Source: Serratia symbiotica
Lineage (GTDB): Bacteria; Pseudomonadota; Gammaproteobacteria; Enterobacterales; Enterobacteriaceae
Direction of reading: 5' to 3'
DNA length: 52,457 bases
NCBI GenBank assembly: GCA_011754105.1
Contig: JAAKDF010000012.1
Location: forward strand, 1-52,457
This document shows, piece by piece, positions 32,525 to 43,939 of the stretch. The notes under the pieces were generated by a model. That model was not told the origin of the DNA, searched no databases, and was given only the letters and a program-made list of their open reading frames with translations. The position numbers and the translations under genes are program-made. The first letter of the stretch is position 1. Every line of letters begins with the position of its first letter.

Positions 32525-32591
32525 CAGGCTAATGAATAAACCCGAGTTTTTATGGGTCCTACTGACATAATCAACTCTTCTGGTTCCTGCA

Positions 32592-33598
32592 GGCGTTGTT
32601 GAATAAATCGAACATTTAGCCGGCACTAGGATCAGATCACTCTCATTCTGTCAAAATAGCGACATGGCGTGGCCAAGCAAAAGTTCAAGATCACCAACTG
32701 GAAGGCTTACAACAACGCCATTATCACTCGGGGTTTCACTCACTTTCTGGGTGGATGAAACGGCACTTCACGCCTGGTACTGCCAGGAAAAACCTTTTCT
32801 GCGTGGTTGCCCACAAGATTATTCCAATATGGCAATAACCAGCGTATTGATGCCGAAACGGATTTTCGGCCTTACACTTCGCGCCCTCCAGGGCTTTGTC
32901 GACTCTATTTTCACACTGATGAAAGTGCCGTTGAACTGCCAGGACTACACCTGCATCAGTAAGCGTGCGAAGTCCGTCAGTATCCCGGTTAAAACCCCAA
33001 CTCCGGGTGAAATTGCGCACCTCGTTATAAAACACGGTCAGGAAAAACGTCGGCTCTGGCGAAAACTGCATTTAGCTATAGATACAGAAAGACATGAGGT
33101 CATCTGTGCTAATTTTTCCTTGAGCAATATCACCGACACGGAAGACTTCAAAGGTCTCATCCGCCATTCGTACCGTAAAATCGAAGTAGCCTTAGCGGAT
33201 GAAGCTTACGATAGGCGAGTGAGTCATGATGCGTTAAGGCGAAAGAAGATAAGGGCGTTAATACCGCCCAGAAGCGAAGACCGTTATTGGTCAGCAGAGT
33301 ATGCAGAACAAAATCAAGCGGTGGTGAACCAGCGCTTTACTGGAGACAACACACGGAGGGAAAGTATGACATTCTATAACTGACGTTCGATAGCCGAAAA
33401 AGCGATGTATAGAGTAAACAGCTATTTAGTGGTCACCTGTCGCTACAAGATTATTATGCGCAAGTTGCAGAGGCTATGGCCATGATCTGTAAATTAAACA
33501 AGATGACGCTCGCCGGTATACCAGAAAGTGTAGCTATTGCCTGAAAGATGCCCATTCAGGGGACTCTTTATGCCAAATCAAATTTATTCAATAAAGCC
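32592..33598 (+). mobile_element. IS903-like element, longest copy (copy C)
   Basis: The element is 1007 bp between terminal repeats ggcgttgttgaataaatcg at 32592 and attcaataaagcc ending at 33598. It is close to the full IS903-group length (about 1.05 kb). The 5' transposase start is frameshifted, and about 16 codons spanning the first catalytic Asp (the IDSTGL...KVKK region) are missing. I see no matching 9-bp target duplication at the flanks. Confidence 0.85.
32664..33383 (+). pseudogene. IS903-type transposase, frameshifted and missing first catalytic Asp
   Basis: After an out-of-frame start, the frame follows IS903-type transposase from SLTFWVDETALHAWY through ISKRAKSVSIPVKTPTPGEIAHLVI, then passes straight to KHGQEKRRLWRKLHLAID. 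The segment that normally carries the first Asp of the DDE triad is absent. It continues to LRRKKIRALIPPRSEDRYWS and ends near the natural C-terminus after another shift. An active transposase is not expected. Confidence 0.85.
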
Positions 33599-33748
33599 TC
33601 ACTAAGAATGCAGAATAATAAATTAATTACAATAAGTTATATTTAAACGTTCATCTAAGCCATAGGTCACAGATTTTAATCCTGTAGGGAACAAAAATAA
33701 CAAAATTATTTTTGACTGACTAGCTTATGGTACGGCTTAAAATGTTAG

Positions 33749-34930
<1,182 letters not shown>

Positions 34931-35329
34931 TAGATCTCAAAATGCGGCAAGGCGGCAACCAAACGAATCCACAAGGCTTAGAGTGCTATGTGATGGGGAT
35001 AGGGAAGCTAACACCGCTGTAGTTTGAAAGATAAACGGTAGAATTTATTAATCTATACCCTCAATAATTCGAGTTGCAGGAAGGCGGAAACACAGCGCCT
35101 ATCCCAGTAAGCGTACATTGTTGCAGCTAGTTTGCATCATGACAGCGTGCAACAACCGTGGCGTACATGGCGTACGTAAGGAAGGTGAGTACTGCCCCAG
35201 GGCCAAAATGGCAAAAAAATAGCCTAATGGGATAAGTTCTTAGTGACTAGTGTGAGTGATAGAAGCTGAAGAACAGGCAACTTGAAGTATGACGGGTATA
35301 ATAATTGATAACTTAATGAGGGAATTTTA
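34931..35329. other. Gap between tgt and yajC filled by repeats
   Basis: Relatives have only a short spacer between tgt and yajC. Here about 400 bases hold a type-1 repeat start (35055-35090), a complete type-2 repeat (35097-35245) and a type-1 repeat end (35278-35305). No coding sequence is seen. Confidence 0.65.
35055..35305 (+). repeat. Composite: type-2 repeat nested in type-1 repeat
   Basis: The left boundary taccctcaataattcgagtt and the right boundary caacttgaagtatgacggg are the two ends of the type-1 element. Between them sits a type-2 copy with its cccagtaagcgtacattgttgc and agcctaatggga ends. The order suggests insertion of type 2 into type 1, or a hybrid family. Confidence 0.6.
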
Positions 35330-35662
35330 ATGAGCTTTTTCATGTTTGACGCAATCGCATCCCCAGGGGCTCCGGATCAAGGAAGCCCGTACTCTCTGAT
35401 CATTATGCTATTGATGTTCGGTCTGATTTTCTATTTCATAATTCTACGGCCTCAGCAGAAACGAGCTAAAGATCATAAAAAACTGATGGATTCCATTGGA
35501 AAGAATGATGAAGTCATTACTACCGGTGGCCTGATTGGACGCGTGGCCAAAGTGGGCGACACCGGTATTATTACCATTGCGTTAAACGACACTACGGAAG
35601 TGATGATCAAGCATGACTTCGTAGTGGCCGTTCTGCCGAAAGGTACAATGAAGGCTCTATAA
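35330..35662 (+). CDS. yajC: Sec translocon accessory protein YajC
   Basis: YajC is a small single-pass inner-membrane protein associated with SecDF and AcrB. The transmembrane helix is around residues 20-42 (YSLIIMLLMFGLIFYFIIL), followed directly by RPQQKRAKDHK and a cytoplasmic domain. At 110 residues it is the normal length. A gaggga site precedes the ATG. It heads yajC-secD-secF with a 21-base spacer. Confidence 0.95.
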   Translation: MSFFMFDAIASPGAPDQGSPYSLIIMLLMFGLIFYFIILRPQQKRAKDHKKLMDSIGKNDEVITTGGLIGRVAKVGDTGIITIALNDTTEVMIKHDFVVAVLPKGTMKAL

Positions 35663-35683
35663 TTTTTTCCTAAGGGAATTGCC

Positions 35684-37519
35684 GTGTTAAACCGTTATCC
35701 TCTGTGGAAGTACCTGATGCTGATCGTGGCGATCCTCATTGGGCTGCTTTATGCACTTCCCAACCTTTACGGTGAGGATCCAGCCTTACAAATCACTGGT
35801 GCGCGCGGTGCTGCCGCTAGTGAAACCACACTGGATCAGATCCGTACCGTCTTAGAAAAAGACCATATCGCGAGCAAGTCGATAGCGCTGGAAAATGGTG
35901 CCATCTTGGCGCGTTTTAAGGATCCTGACGCTCAACTGCGCGCCCGTGAAGCGCTAATGGCGGAGCTGGGTAAAAATTTTGTCGTCGGGCTAAATCTGGC
36001 CCCTGACACGCCGCACTGGTTGGTTATGCTAAGGGCTGAGCCGATGAAACTTGGCCTGGATCTGCGTGGCGGAGTGCACTTCCTGATGGAAGTTGACATG
36101 AATACCGCGCTCAGAAAGTTGCAGGAACAGACCATAGATACCTTGCGTAGCGAGCTGCGCGAAAAGAGCATTCCTTACGCCTCTATCCGTAAGTTAAGTA
36201 ACAATGGCGTGGAAGTTCGCTTCCGTGACGACGCCACCCGCGATAAGGCCATCAGCTACATGGGTCTGCGCCAACGCGACCTGGTGCTTTCCAGCAATGG
36301 CAGCAATACTCTGAAAGCCAACCTGTCTGATACACGTCTGAGCGAAGCGCGTGAATATGCAGTGCAGCAAAACATCACTATTCTGCGTAACCGCGTTAAC
36401 CAGCTTGGCGTTGCCGAACCCCTCGTGCAGCGCCAGGGGACTGATCGCATTGTGGTCGAGTTACCGGGTATTCAGGATACCGCACGGGCTAAAGAGATCC
36501 TGGGTGCTACTGCAACGCTAGATTTCCGTTTGGTGAACACCACTGCGGCGGCTAACGGCCGCGTTCCGGGAGATTCAGAAGTAAAATATACCCGTGATGG
36601 TCATCCTATAGTGCTGTATAAGCGCGTGATCCTTACTGGTAATCACATCACCGATTCCACCTCAAGTACCGATGAGTACAACCAGCCGCAGGTTAATATC
36701 TCGTTAGATAGCGCTGGCGGTACCTCAATGTCTAACTTCACCAAGGATAACATCGGCAAGCCGATGTCGACCCTGTTTGTAGAGTATAAAGATAGCGGCA
36801 ATAAAGACGCCAACGGCCGTGCAGTGCTGGTCAAGCACGAAGAAGTGATCAACGTGGCAAATATTCAGTCGCGTCTGGGCAACAGCTTTCGTATTACCGG
36901 TATCGGTAATGCGAACGAAGCACGTCAGTTTGCATTGTTGCTACGTGCTGGTGCACTAATCGCGCCGATTCAGATCGTTGAAGAACGCACCATCGGCCCA
37001 ACGTTGGGCCAGCAGAACATCGCCCAAGGTTTGGAAGCCTGCTTATGGGGGCTGGTAGCATCCACCATCTTCATGGTGACTTGGTACCGCAAGTTTGGCA
37101 TGATCGCTACCACTGCGCTGGTCGCTAACCTAGTGTTGATCGTTGGCGTGATGTCCCTGCTACCTGGGGCGACGCTTACCATGCAGGGAATTGCCGGTAT
37201 CGTATTGACGTTGGCGGTGGCAGTAGACGCCAATGTACTGATAAACGAACGTATCAAGGAAGAGCTGAAGAATGGGCGTTCTGTTCAGCAAGCGATCCAT
37301 CAGGGCTATAAAGGTGCCTTCTCCAGTATCGTTGACGCCAATATTACCACCTTGATTACCGCAGTTATTTTGTACTCTGTGGGAACGGGTTCGATCAAGG
37401 GCTTTGCGATTACCACCGCAATCGGTGTGACGACCTCCATGTTTACCGCGATTATCGGTACTCGTGCCATCGTTAACCTGCTTTACGGCGGCAAACGCAT
37501 TAACAAGCTGTCTATCTGA
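35684..37519 (+). CDS. secD: Protein translocase subunit SecD
   Basis: SecD works with SecF to complete protein export using the proton gradient. It has an N-terminal transmembrane helix, a large periplasmic P1 domain, and five C-terminal helices of RND type. Conserved motifs include [15 protein letters not shown] near residue 125 and [15 protein letters not shown] near 515. The start is GTG at 35684 (35681-35683 is gcc). The 611 residues compare with 615 in E. coli. It is intact. Confidence 0.96.
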   Translation: MLNRYPLWKYLMLIVAILIGLLYALPNLYGEDPALQITGARGAAASETTLDQIRTVLEKDHIASKSIALENGAILARFKDPDAQLRAREALMAELGKNFVVGLNLAPDTPHWLVMLRAEPMKLGLDLRGGVHFLMEVDMNTALRKLQEQTIDTLRSELREKSIPYASIRKLSNNGVEVRFRDDATRDKAISYMGLRQRDLVLSSNGSNTLKANLSDTRLSEAREYAVQQNITILRNRVNQLGVAEPLVQRQGTDRIVVELPGIQDTARAKEILGATATLDFRLVNTTAAANGRVPGDSEVKYTRDGHPIVLYKRVILTGNHITDSTSSTDEYNQPQVNISLDSAGGTSMSNFTKDNIGKPMSTLFVEYKDSGNKDANGRAVLVKHEEVINVANIQSRLGNSFRITGIGNANEARQFALLLRAGALIAPIQIVEERTIGPTLGQQNIAQGLEACLWGLVASTIFMVTWYRKFGMIATTALVANLVLIVGVMSLLPGATLTMQGIAGIVLTLAVAVDANVLINERIKEELKNGRSVQQAIHQGYKGAFSSIVDANITTLITAVILYSVGTGSIKGFAITTAIGVTTSMFTAIIGTRAIVNLLYGGKRINKLSI

Positions 37520-37529
37520 GGAGTGCGTT

Positions 37530-38498
37530 TTGGCACAGGACTATACTGTTGAGCAACTCAACTATGGCCGTAAAGTCTACGATTTTATGCGCTGGGATTA
37601 CGTGGCCTTTGGCATCTCATTGTTGCTGCTAGTCGCATCAATCGCCACTATGTCGGTGCGTGGATTTAACTGGGGGTTAGATTTTACTGGCGGCACGGTA
37701 ATTGAAATTAACCTGGAAAAACCGGCTAACCTTGACCTGATACGCGATAGGATGGAAAAAGCTGGGTTCCAAGATCCGATTATCCAAAATTTTGGCAGCA
37801 GCCGCGAAGTGATAGTTCGAATGCCCCCGACGACCGGTACTGCAGGCCAGGAACTGGGTAATAAAGTGATCAACGTGATTAATGATTCAGTGGATAACCA
37901 CGCCATCGGGAAGCGTATCGAGTTCGTTGGCCCAAGCGTGGGCAGCGAGTTGGCGCAAAACGGCGGTATGGCGCTACTGGTGGCATTGATTTGTATTCTG
38001 ATCTACGTCGGTTTACGCTTTGAATGGCGTCTGGCGTTAGGGGCGGTTATTGCCTTGGCGCACGATGTGGTCATTACCTTGGGCGTACTATCGCTGTTCC
38101 AAATTGAGATTTATCTCACTATCGTCGCATCCCTGATGTCAGTTATTGGATATTCGTTGAACGACAGCATTGTGGTTTCTGATCGGATTCGTGAGAACTT
38201 TCGTAAGATCCGCCGTGGCACGCCTTATGAGATCATGAATGTATCCTTGACTCAAACGTTGAGTCGCACGTTGATAACCTCTGGCACCACGTTGTTGGTA
38301 GTTCTTATGTTGTATATCTTCGGTGGTGCAATGCTGCATGGCTTCTCTCTGGCGATGCTGATAGGCGTGTCGATAGGTACCCTCTCTTCCATCTATGTTG
38401 CCTCAGCGCTGGCATTAAAGCTGTGTATGAAGCGCGAGCACATGCTGCAACAAAAAGTGGAAAAAGAGGGTGCGGATCAGCCTGCGATCCTACCATAA
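37530..38498 (+). CDS. secF: Protein translocase subunit SecF (TTG start)
   Basis: SecF is the partner of SecD. It has six transmembrane helices with a periplasmic domain after the first; motifs [15 protein letters not shown] and [20 protein letters not shown] are intact. I choose TTG 37530 ([13 protein letters not shown]), giving 322 residues against 323; the E. coli gene uses GTG at the same codon. A gagga site overlaps the secD stop. A longer in-frame ATG at 37464 lies within secD and adds unlike residues. Confidence 0.94.
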   Translation: MAQDYTVEQLNYGRKVYDFMRWDYVAFGISLLLLVASIATMSVRGFNWGLDFTGGTVIEINLEKPANLDLIRDRMEKAGFQDPIIQNFGSSREVIVRMPPTTGTAGQELGNKVINVINDSVDNHAIGKRIEFVGPSVGSELAQNGGMALLVALICILIYVGLRFEWRLALGAVIALAHDVVITLGVLSLFQIEIYLTIVASLMSVIGYSLNDSIVVSDRIRENFRKIRRGTPYEIMNVSLTQTLSRTLITSGTTLLVVLMLYIFGGAMLHGFSLAMLIGVSIGTLSSIYVASALALKLCMKREHMLQQKVEKEGADQPAILP

Positions 38499-38720
38499 AC
38501 TAGGTGGTGTTCAGCTAAATAATTTAAGGGGCTGCCGATTGGCGCTATTTTTTTTGCCAGGCTAATGAACTAGCGTCTTGTGAGCCGTAGTGGCAACCAG
38601 CACATTACTGAAGGCTTATTGCTAAGCCTAACCGATCACAACAAATGGCTGATGACCTTTGTCATGGCCGCACTATCGCGTTAGACTGCCTAACAATAAA
38701 ATTCTTTATCAGGATGTGTT

Positions 38721-39170
38721 ATGCATTGCCCTTTCTGTGCCGCCGTTGATACCAAAGTCATTGATTCCCGCCTGGTGGGCGATGGTTCGCAGGTACGCCG
38801 CCGCCGTCAGTGCCTGATGTGTAGCGAACGCTTTACTACCTTTGAGGTGGCTGAGTTGGTGATGCCACGGGTGATTAAAAGCAGTGAGGTGCGCGAGCCA
38901 TTCGATGAAAACAAACTGCGTCGCGGCATGCTAAAGGCGCTGGAAAAACGCCCAGTGAGTGCGGATGACGTAGAAAATGCTATCAATCATATCAAATCAC
39001 AGCTACGCGCTATGGGGGAAAGAGAAGTGCCGACCAAGATGGTCGGCAATCTGGTGATGGAGGCGCTGAAAAAATTGGATAAGGTGGCTTATATCCGCTT
39101 TGCATCGGTATACCACAGTTTTGAAGATATCCGCGAATTTGGCGAAGAGATCGCCCTCCTACAGGACTGA
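38721..39170 (+). CDS. nrdR: Transcriptional repressor NrdR
   Basis: NrdR represses ribonucleotide reductase genes in response to dATP/ATP. The zinc ribbon cysteines are at residues 3, 6, 31 and 34, followed by an ATP-cone domain ([18 protein letters not shown]). The length of 149 is exact. It lies upstream of ribD by eleven bases, the conserved nrdR-ribD-ribE-nusB-thiL-pgpA order. Confidence 0.97.
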   Translation: MHCPFCAAVDTKVIDSRLVGDGSQVRRRRQCLMCSERFTTFEVAELVMPRVIKSSEVREPFDENKLRRGMLKALEKRPVSADDVENAINHIKSQLRAMGEREVPTKMVGNLVMEALKKLDKVAYIRFASVYHSFEDIREFGEEIALLQD

Positions 39171-39181
39171 AGGATCAGGGG

Positions 39182-40297
39182 ATGCAAAGTGACGAAGTTT
39201 ACATGTCTCGTGCTTTTAAACTGGCGCGGATGGGGCGTTTTACCTCCGCCCCTAATCCCAACGTTGGTTGTGTTATTGTGCGCGATGGCGCAATCGTGGG
39301 TGAAGGGTATCATCTACGCGCTGGTGAACCCCACGCAGAAGTGCACGCACTGCGCATGGCGGGAGAAAAGGCGCGTGGTGCCACCGCCTATGTGACGCTA
39401 GAACCGTGCAGCCATCATGGCCGCACTCCGCCGTGCGCCGATGCGTTGATTGCAGCTGGCGTCAGACGAGTGGTCACCGCGATGCAGGATCCCAATCCAC
39501 AGGTGGCAGGGCGTGGTTTGTACCAATTGCAGCAGGCTGGCATTGAGGTGTGTCACGTCTTGATGCTGGCGGAAGCCAAAGCATTGAATCCGGGCTTCCT
39601 GAAACGTATGCGCACCGGATTTCCTTATGTGCAACTTAAGCTTGCGGTATCGCTGGATGGCCGCACGGCTATGGCCTCCGGTGAAAGCCAATGGATCACT
39701 TCCTCTCAGGCTCGCCAAGATGTACAGCATCTACGCGCGCAAAGCGCGGCGATCCTCAGTACCAGCGCTACCGTCTTGGCAGACGATCCTGCGCTGACTG
39801 TGCGTTGGGATGAGCTAGATGCTGAAACGCAAAGCCTATATCCGCAGGAAAACTTTCGTCAGCCATGGCGTATTATCCTTGACAGCCAGAACCGAGTGAC
39901 GCCGCAGCATCGGGTAGTGCAACAGCCGGGCTCTACCTGGCTTGCGCGCCTAAAGCCAGATAAACAGGCTTGGCCGCAGGACATTGAACAGTTAATCTTT
40001 CCAGCGTACGGTGGCGGCATCGATCTTGTGGTGATGATGATGTATCTAGCCAAGCGCCAGGTGAACTCAATCTGGGTAGAAGCGGGCGCTAAATTGTCCG
40101 GAGCGCTGCTCCAGGCTGGGCTAGTAGATGAGCTCATTCTGTACCTAGCTCCAAAACTGTTAGGTGATGATGGCCGGGGTCTGTGTCATCTGCCAGGGCT
40201 TGAGCAACTAGCTGATGCGCCTGAGTTTGTTTTCAGCGAGGTGCGGCAAATCGGGCCTGATCTGTGCCTGCGGCTCAGGGCTAAGTACGGAATATAA
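39182..40297 (+). CDS. ribD: Bifunctional riboflavin deaminase/reductase RibD
   Basis: RibD carries out deamination then reduction of the pyrimidine intermediate in riboflavin synthesis. The deaminase zinc site is HAE at residues 51-53 and PCSHHGRTPPC near 75-85. The reductase domain starts around residue 147 (VQLKLAVSLDGRTAMASGES) and includes VEAGAKLSGALL. The 371 residues compare with 367. The gap to ribE has grown to about 1 kb through an IS insertion. Confidence 0.95.
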   Translation: MQSDEVYMSRAFKLARMGRFTSAPNPNVGCVIVRDGAIVGEGYHLRAGEPHAEVHALRMAGEKARGATAYVTLEPCSHHGRTPPCADALIAAGVRRVVTAMQDPNPQVAGRGLYQLQQAGIEVCHVLMLAEAKALNPGFLKRMRTGFPYVQLKLAVSLDGRTAMASGESQWITSSQARQDVQHLRAQSAAILSTSATVLADDPALTVRWDELDAETQSLYPQENFRQPWRIILDSQNRVTPQHRVVQQPGSTWLARLKPDKQAWPQDIEQLIFPAYGGGIDLVVMMMYLAKRQVNSIWVEAGAKLSGALLQAGLVDELILYLAPKLLGDDGRGLCHLPGLEQLADAPEFVFSEVRQIGPDLCLRLRAKYGI

Positions 40298-40424
40298 TGT
40301 GCGGCTAAGAGCAAAACTGCCAGTATAGGCAGATTTACCCCAAATCATTGGCGGTGGCATCAAAGTTGCAATGGCGTTTACCCAATGATTCAGTGCCCTA
40401 TCCTATAGGCATAAATTATTGAAG

Positions 40425-40485
40425 CTAATCAGGAGCAGGACTGCGCGCAAAAGCCGATGCAACTTGAAGTATCACGGGTATAAAT
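40425..40485 (+). repeat. Type-1 repeat end, left of IS copy D
   Basis: The sequence gcaacttgaagtatcacggg followed by tataaa is the right end of a type-1 repeat. A similar string, cttcaagtatgacgggtata, appears just after the IS at 41281-41300. The element may have been split by the IS or duplicated around it. Confidence 0.5.
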
Positions 40486-40497
40486 GCAGCTTTAAGT

Positions 40498-41276
40498 GGC
40501 GTTGTTGAATAAATTGAACATTTGGCCGGCACGAGGATCAGATCACTCTCCTTCTATCAAAATAGCGATATTGATTGCGTGGCTAAGCAAAAGTTTAAGA
40601 TCACCAACTGGAAGGCTTACAACAACGCCTTTATCACTCGGGGTTCACTCACTTTCTGGGTGGATGAAACGGCACTTCACGCCTAGTACTGCGAGAAAAA
40701 ACCTTCTCTGCGTGGTCGCCCAAAACATTATTCCAATATTGCATGTCAATGACTAGCGTATTGATGCTGAAACGGATTTTCTGCCTGACACTTCGCGCCC
40801 GCCAGGGCTTCGTTGACTCCATTTTCACACTGATGAAAGTGCTATTAAACTGCCCGGACTACACCTGCATCAGTAAGCGGGAGAGAAATCCGTCAATGTC
40901 CCTTTTAACCCCCCCCACGCGGGGTAAAATTGTACACCTGGTTATCGACTCTAGCGGGCTCAACGTCTTGGGTGAAGGGGAGTTGAGAATAAAAAATATG
41001 ATCAGAGGAAATGGCGGATCTGGCGAAAACTGCATTTGGACGTAGATACAGAAACACATTAGGTCATATGTGCTGACCTTTCCTTATACAGAGTGCAACA
41101 TCTATTTGGTGGTCACCTATCGCTGCGAGATTATGATGCGCAAGTTGCAGATGCTATGGCCATGAGCTATGCATTAAACAAGATTACGCTCGCCGGTATG
41201 CCAGAAACTATATGCGTCTCCTGAAAGATGACAATTCAGGGGACTCTTTATTCCAAATCCAATTTATTCAACAACG
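40498..41276 (+). mobile_element. IS903-like element with internal deletion (copy D)
   Basis: The element is 779 bp between ggcgttgttgaataaattg (40498) and tttattcaacaacg (41276). The 5' two thirds of the transposase remain, in broken frames; a deletion near 41085 joins them to the 3' end (agagtgcaacatctatttgg). It separates ribD from ribE. Confidence 0.85.
40743..41045 (+). pseudogene. IS903-type transposase fragment
   Basis: The frame covers MSMTSVLMLKRIFCLTLRAR through CPDYTCISKRER and GKIVHLVIDSSGLNVLGEGE, and so retains the first catalytic Asp region that copy C lacks. It then goes out of frame near 41000. The usual N-terminal part lies upstream with a stop near 40685. It is dead. Confidence 0.8.
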
Positions 41277-41359
41277 ACTGCTTCAAGTATGACGGGTATA
41301 AAGGATATGATATAATTCGCCTGTTAGTAGGGTACTAAACCATTTTTTAAGGAAATCCT

Positions 41360-41830
41360 ATGAAAATTATCGAAGGTGTTATTGCGACTCCAGATGCCCG
41401 TGTAGCGATCGCAATTGCACGCTTTAACAATTTCATCAATGTCAGCCTGCTGCAAGGTGCCAGCGACGCATTAAAGCGCATCGGTCAGGTTGCTGACGAC
41501 AACATCACTGTGGTCTGGGTTCCTGGGGCTTATGAGTTGCCGTTTGCTGTGCGCGTGCTGGCCAACACGGGCAAATATGATGCAGTTATCGCATTGGGTA
41601 CCGTTATCCGTGGGGGGACTGCTCATTTCGAATATGTAGCGGGTGAAGCTAGCTCCGGCATCGGTAGTGTTGCTGTAAACACTGAAGTCCCGGTTGCCTT
41701 TGGCGTGCTGACCACTGAAAGCATTGAACAGGCTATCGAACGTGCCGGCACCAAAGCGGGCAACAAAGGTGCTGAAGCTGCGCTGACTGCACTTGAAATG
41801 ATTAATGTTATCAAAGCTATTAAAACCTGA
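41360..41830 (+). CDS. ribE: 6,7-dimethyl-8-ribityllumazine synthase
   Basis: This enzyme (also called RibH) condenses the ribityl-aminopyrimidine with dihydroxybutanone phosphate in riboflavin synthesis, as a 60-mer. Motifs [26 protein letters not shown] and [16 protein letters not shown] (with the catalytic His) are intact. At 156 residues it is standard. An aaggaa site precedes the ATG. A tataat string at 41311-41316 may be a -10 box replacing read-through from ribD, now blocked by the IS. Confidence 0.96.
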   Translation: MKIIEGVIATPDARVAIAIARFNNFINVSLLQGASDALKRIGQVADDNITVVWVPGAYELPFAVRVLANTGKYDAVIALGTVIRGGTAHFEYVAGEASSGIGSVAVNTEVPVAFGVLTTESIEQAIERAGTKAGNKGAEAALTALEMINVIKAIKT

Positions 41831-41850
41831 TTTTAGTTAAGGGGAATTGC

Positions 41851-42291
41851 GTGAAACCTGCTGCTCGTCGTCGCGCTCGTGAGTGCGCTGTTCAAGCGCT
41901 TTACTCTTGGCAGTTGTCTAGAAATAACATCGCCGATGTTGTACACCATTTCCTGACGGAACATGATATCAACGGTGTTGACATCGTCTATTTTCACGAG
42001 TTGTTTTCCGGCGTAGCGGTAAATGCAGGTATGCTGGATATGCTGATGGTTCCTTACTTGTCGCGTCAGCTTGACGAACTTGGCCAGGTGGAGCGTGCAG
42101 TTTTGCGCATTGCTCTATTTGAACTGAAAATGCGTGAGGACGTTCCTTACAAAGTGGCAATCAATGAAGCGATCGAATTGGCAAAAACTTTCGGCGCTGA
42201 GGATAGCCACAAGTTTGTGAATGGCGTGCTGGATAAAGCGGCACCCACTATTCGAAAGAAAAATAAAAGTTATGGGCGGGAGCATGCATAG
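41851..42291 (+). CDS. nusB: Transcription antitermination factor NusB
   Basis: NusB binds NusE(S10) and boxA RNA in rRNA antitermination. The start is GTG ([20 protein letters not shown]) after an aagggga site. Helical segments [18 protein letters not shown] and [20 protein letters not shown] are conserved. It has 146 residues against 139, with a slightly longer charged tail. It lies between ribE and thiL in conserved order. Confidence 0.95.
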   Translation: MKPAARRRARECAVQALYSWQLSRNNIADVVHHFLTEHDINGVDIVYFHELFSGVAVNAGMLDMLMVPYLSRQLDELGQVERAVLRIALFELKMREDVPYKVAINEAIELAKTFGAEDSHKFVNGVLDKAAPTIRKKNKSYGREHA

Positions 42292-42320
42292 CCTTAACTG
42301 CTCTTACTCGAATATCGACC

Positions 42321-43316
42321 ATGGCGTGCAGCGAATTTGATCTCATTGATCGTTATTTTAACCGGATTGAACACTTACGCCGGGACGTACAGTTGGGCAT
42401 TGGAGATGACTGCGCACTTCTTACAGTGGCAGAAAAACAGCTTTTGGCTGTCAGTACCGATACTCTGGTTGCTGGCATTCACTTTTTACCGGATATCGAT
42501 CCGGCCGATCTCGGCCGCAAGGCGCTGGCGGTTAACCTAAGCGATCTAGCAGCGATGGGGGCAGATCCAGCCTGGCTTTCACTGGCACTTACGCTACCTA
42601 AAGTGGATGAAGCGTGGCTGAAGGCATTTAGCGACAGCCTATTCGAACAGCTTGATTACTACGGCATGCAGTTAATTGGCGGTGATACCACTCGTGGCCC
42701 ACTGAGCATGACGCTGAATATCAAGGGGCTGATCCCGGCTGGGCAAGCGCTAACCCGCAGCGGCGCTCGTATTGGCGACTGGATATACGTTACCGGCACA
42801 TTGGGCGATAGCGCCGCCGGTTTAGCGATTATTCAGGAGCGCCTACAAGTTGCGGATGCACAAGACCGTGACTACTTAATTGGTCGTCACCTATGGCCGC
42901 AGCCTCGGGTATTATATGGCCAGGCGTTACGTGATCTGGCCAGTTCGGCGATCGATATCTCCGATGGTTTGATCGATGATCTAAGGCATGTGCTTAAGGC
43001 CAGCGAATGTGGTGCTCGTATCAATTTGGATAAATTACCGCTATCTCAGATGCTGAGACGTCAAGCGGATGCTGAACAGGCATTGTACTGGGGGCTAACG
43101 GGTGGCGAAGATTACGAACTATGTTTTACTGTGCCGGAGATCAACCGTGGCACGCTGGAATTGGCGTTGAGCTACCTCGGCGCGGACTACACTTGCATTG
43201 GTCAGATTTGCCCGCTGTCGGAAGGTATCAAATTTTATCGCCATGATCAGGTAGTAGAACTGGCGTGGAAAGGTTATGACCATTTCATCCCTGGGCAGGG
43301 TGGGGTTTATGGATAA
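42321..43316 (+). CDS. thiL: Thiamine-monophosphate kinase
   Basis: ThiL phosphorylates thiamine monophosphate to the active diphosphate. It belongs to the PurM-like ATPase family. Motifs [32 protein letters not shown] and [10 protein letters not shown] hold the Mg-ATP site. Full length is 331 residues. Its end overlaps the start of pgpA. It keeps the cell able to use salvaged or made thiamine phosphate; no thiamine synthesis genes are in the window. Confidence 0.95.
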   Translation: MACSEFDLIDRYFNRIEHLRRDVQLGIGDDCALLTVAEKQLLAVSTDTLVAGIHFLPDIDPADLGRKALAVNLSDLAAMGADPAWLSLALTLPKVDEAWLKAFSDSLFEQLDYYGMQLIGGDTTRGPLSMTLNIKGLIPAGQALTRSGARIGDWIYVTGTLGDSAAGLAIIQERLQVADAQDRDYLIGRHLWPQPRVLYGQALRDLASSAIDISDGLIDDLRHVLKASECGARINLDKLPLSQMLRRQADAEQALYWGLTGGEDYELCFTVPEINRGTLELALSYLGADYTCIGQICPLSEGIKFYRHDQVVELAWKGYDHFIPGQGGVYG

Positions 43317-43782
43317 AGCCAAACGTCTCCTACGGATGAGCAATCCCTGGCACCTACTGGCTACCGGCTTTGGCAGCGGTTTGTCATCGGTGATGCCAGG
43401 TACCATGGGATCGCTAGCAGCGATCCCGTTCTGGCTACTACTGATCAAGCTACCGTGGCAACTATATTTGCTACTGGTGATGTTAAGCATCTGCATTGGT
43501 GTTTATCTCTGCCATCAGACAGCCAAAGACTTGCAGGTACACGATCACGGCAGCATCGTTTGGGATGAGTTTATCGGTATGTGGATTACGCTGATGGGGC
43601 TGCCAGTTAATAATTGGCAGTGGGTGATTGCCGGTTTGGTGATTTTTCGCATTCTGGATACAGGGAAACCCTGGCCAATCCGATGGTTTGATCGCAATGT
43701 GCAGGGCGGATTGGGTATCATGATCGATGATATCGTCGCTGGGGTGTTTTCAGCCGGTACTATTTACCTGATTAGCCACTAA
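43309..43782 (+). CDS. pgpA: Phosphatidylglycerophosphatase A
   Basis: PgpA removes the phosphate from phosphatidylglycerophosphate. It is an inner-membrane protein with several hydrophobic helices and the family segments [28 protein letters not shown] and [14 protein letters not shown] prefer ATG 43309, which follows a ggtgggg site and overlaps the thiL end by eight bases. An earlier ATG at 43276 gives 168 residues, closer to the E. coli length of 172, so the start is uncertain. Confidence 0.9.
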   Translation: MDKAKRLLRMSNPWHLLATGFGSGLSSVMPGTMGSLAAIPFWLLLIKLPWQLYLLLVMLSICIGVYLCHQTAKDLQVHDHGSIVWDEFIGMWITLMGLPVNNWQWVIAGLVIFRILDTGKPWPIRWFDRNVQGGLGIMIDDIVAGVFSAGTIYLISH

Positions 43783-43901
43783 CAGCCAATGTGAACTTCA
43801 TGTTATTACGTTGATTTATCGTGGATAATGGCCAACTAAATGTTTTTATTAGGCGTCATGGATAATAGTCTAAATGACGTTTCCATAGGCAGATTTTTGC
43901 C

Positions 43902-43930
43902 AAAATAAATATGCCCCAACAAAATGGGGC
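43902..43930 (-). terminator. Intrinsic terminator of dxs
   Basis: A short GC stem gcccca/tggggc (43913-43930) with a 6-base loop is followed on the minus strand by an AT-rich tract with T runs (43902-43912). It lies ten bases past the dxs stop, between convergent pgpA and dxs. Confidence 0.75.
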
Positions 43931-43939
43931 AAGATAGCA

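Larger units (their letters stand above)
31628..32591. other. Long interval after panB: Tn3-family relic, shared repeat, small ORF
   Basis: No intact known gene is seen. Just after panB, aaggag is followed seven bases later by ata where a start codon would be expected, possibly the eroded start of a lost downstream gene. A Tn3-family transposase relic (about 31985-32290) and a 43-codon frame (32393-32524) are listed separately. The 31650-31980 stretch shows only broken frames that I cannot identify. Confidence 0.55.

Noticed and set aside
40485-41290. gctttaagt and gcttcaagt on either side of IS copy D as a target-site duplication
   Set aside because: The strings differ at one base, are offset by three bases from the IS end, and both belong to the flanking type-1 repeat ends.
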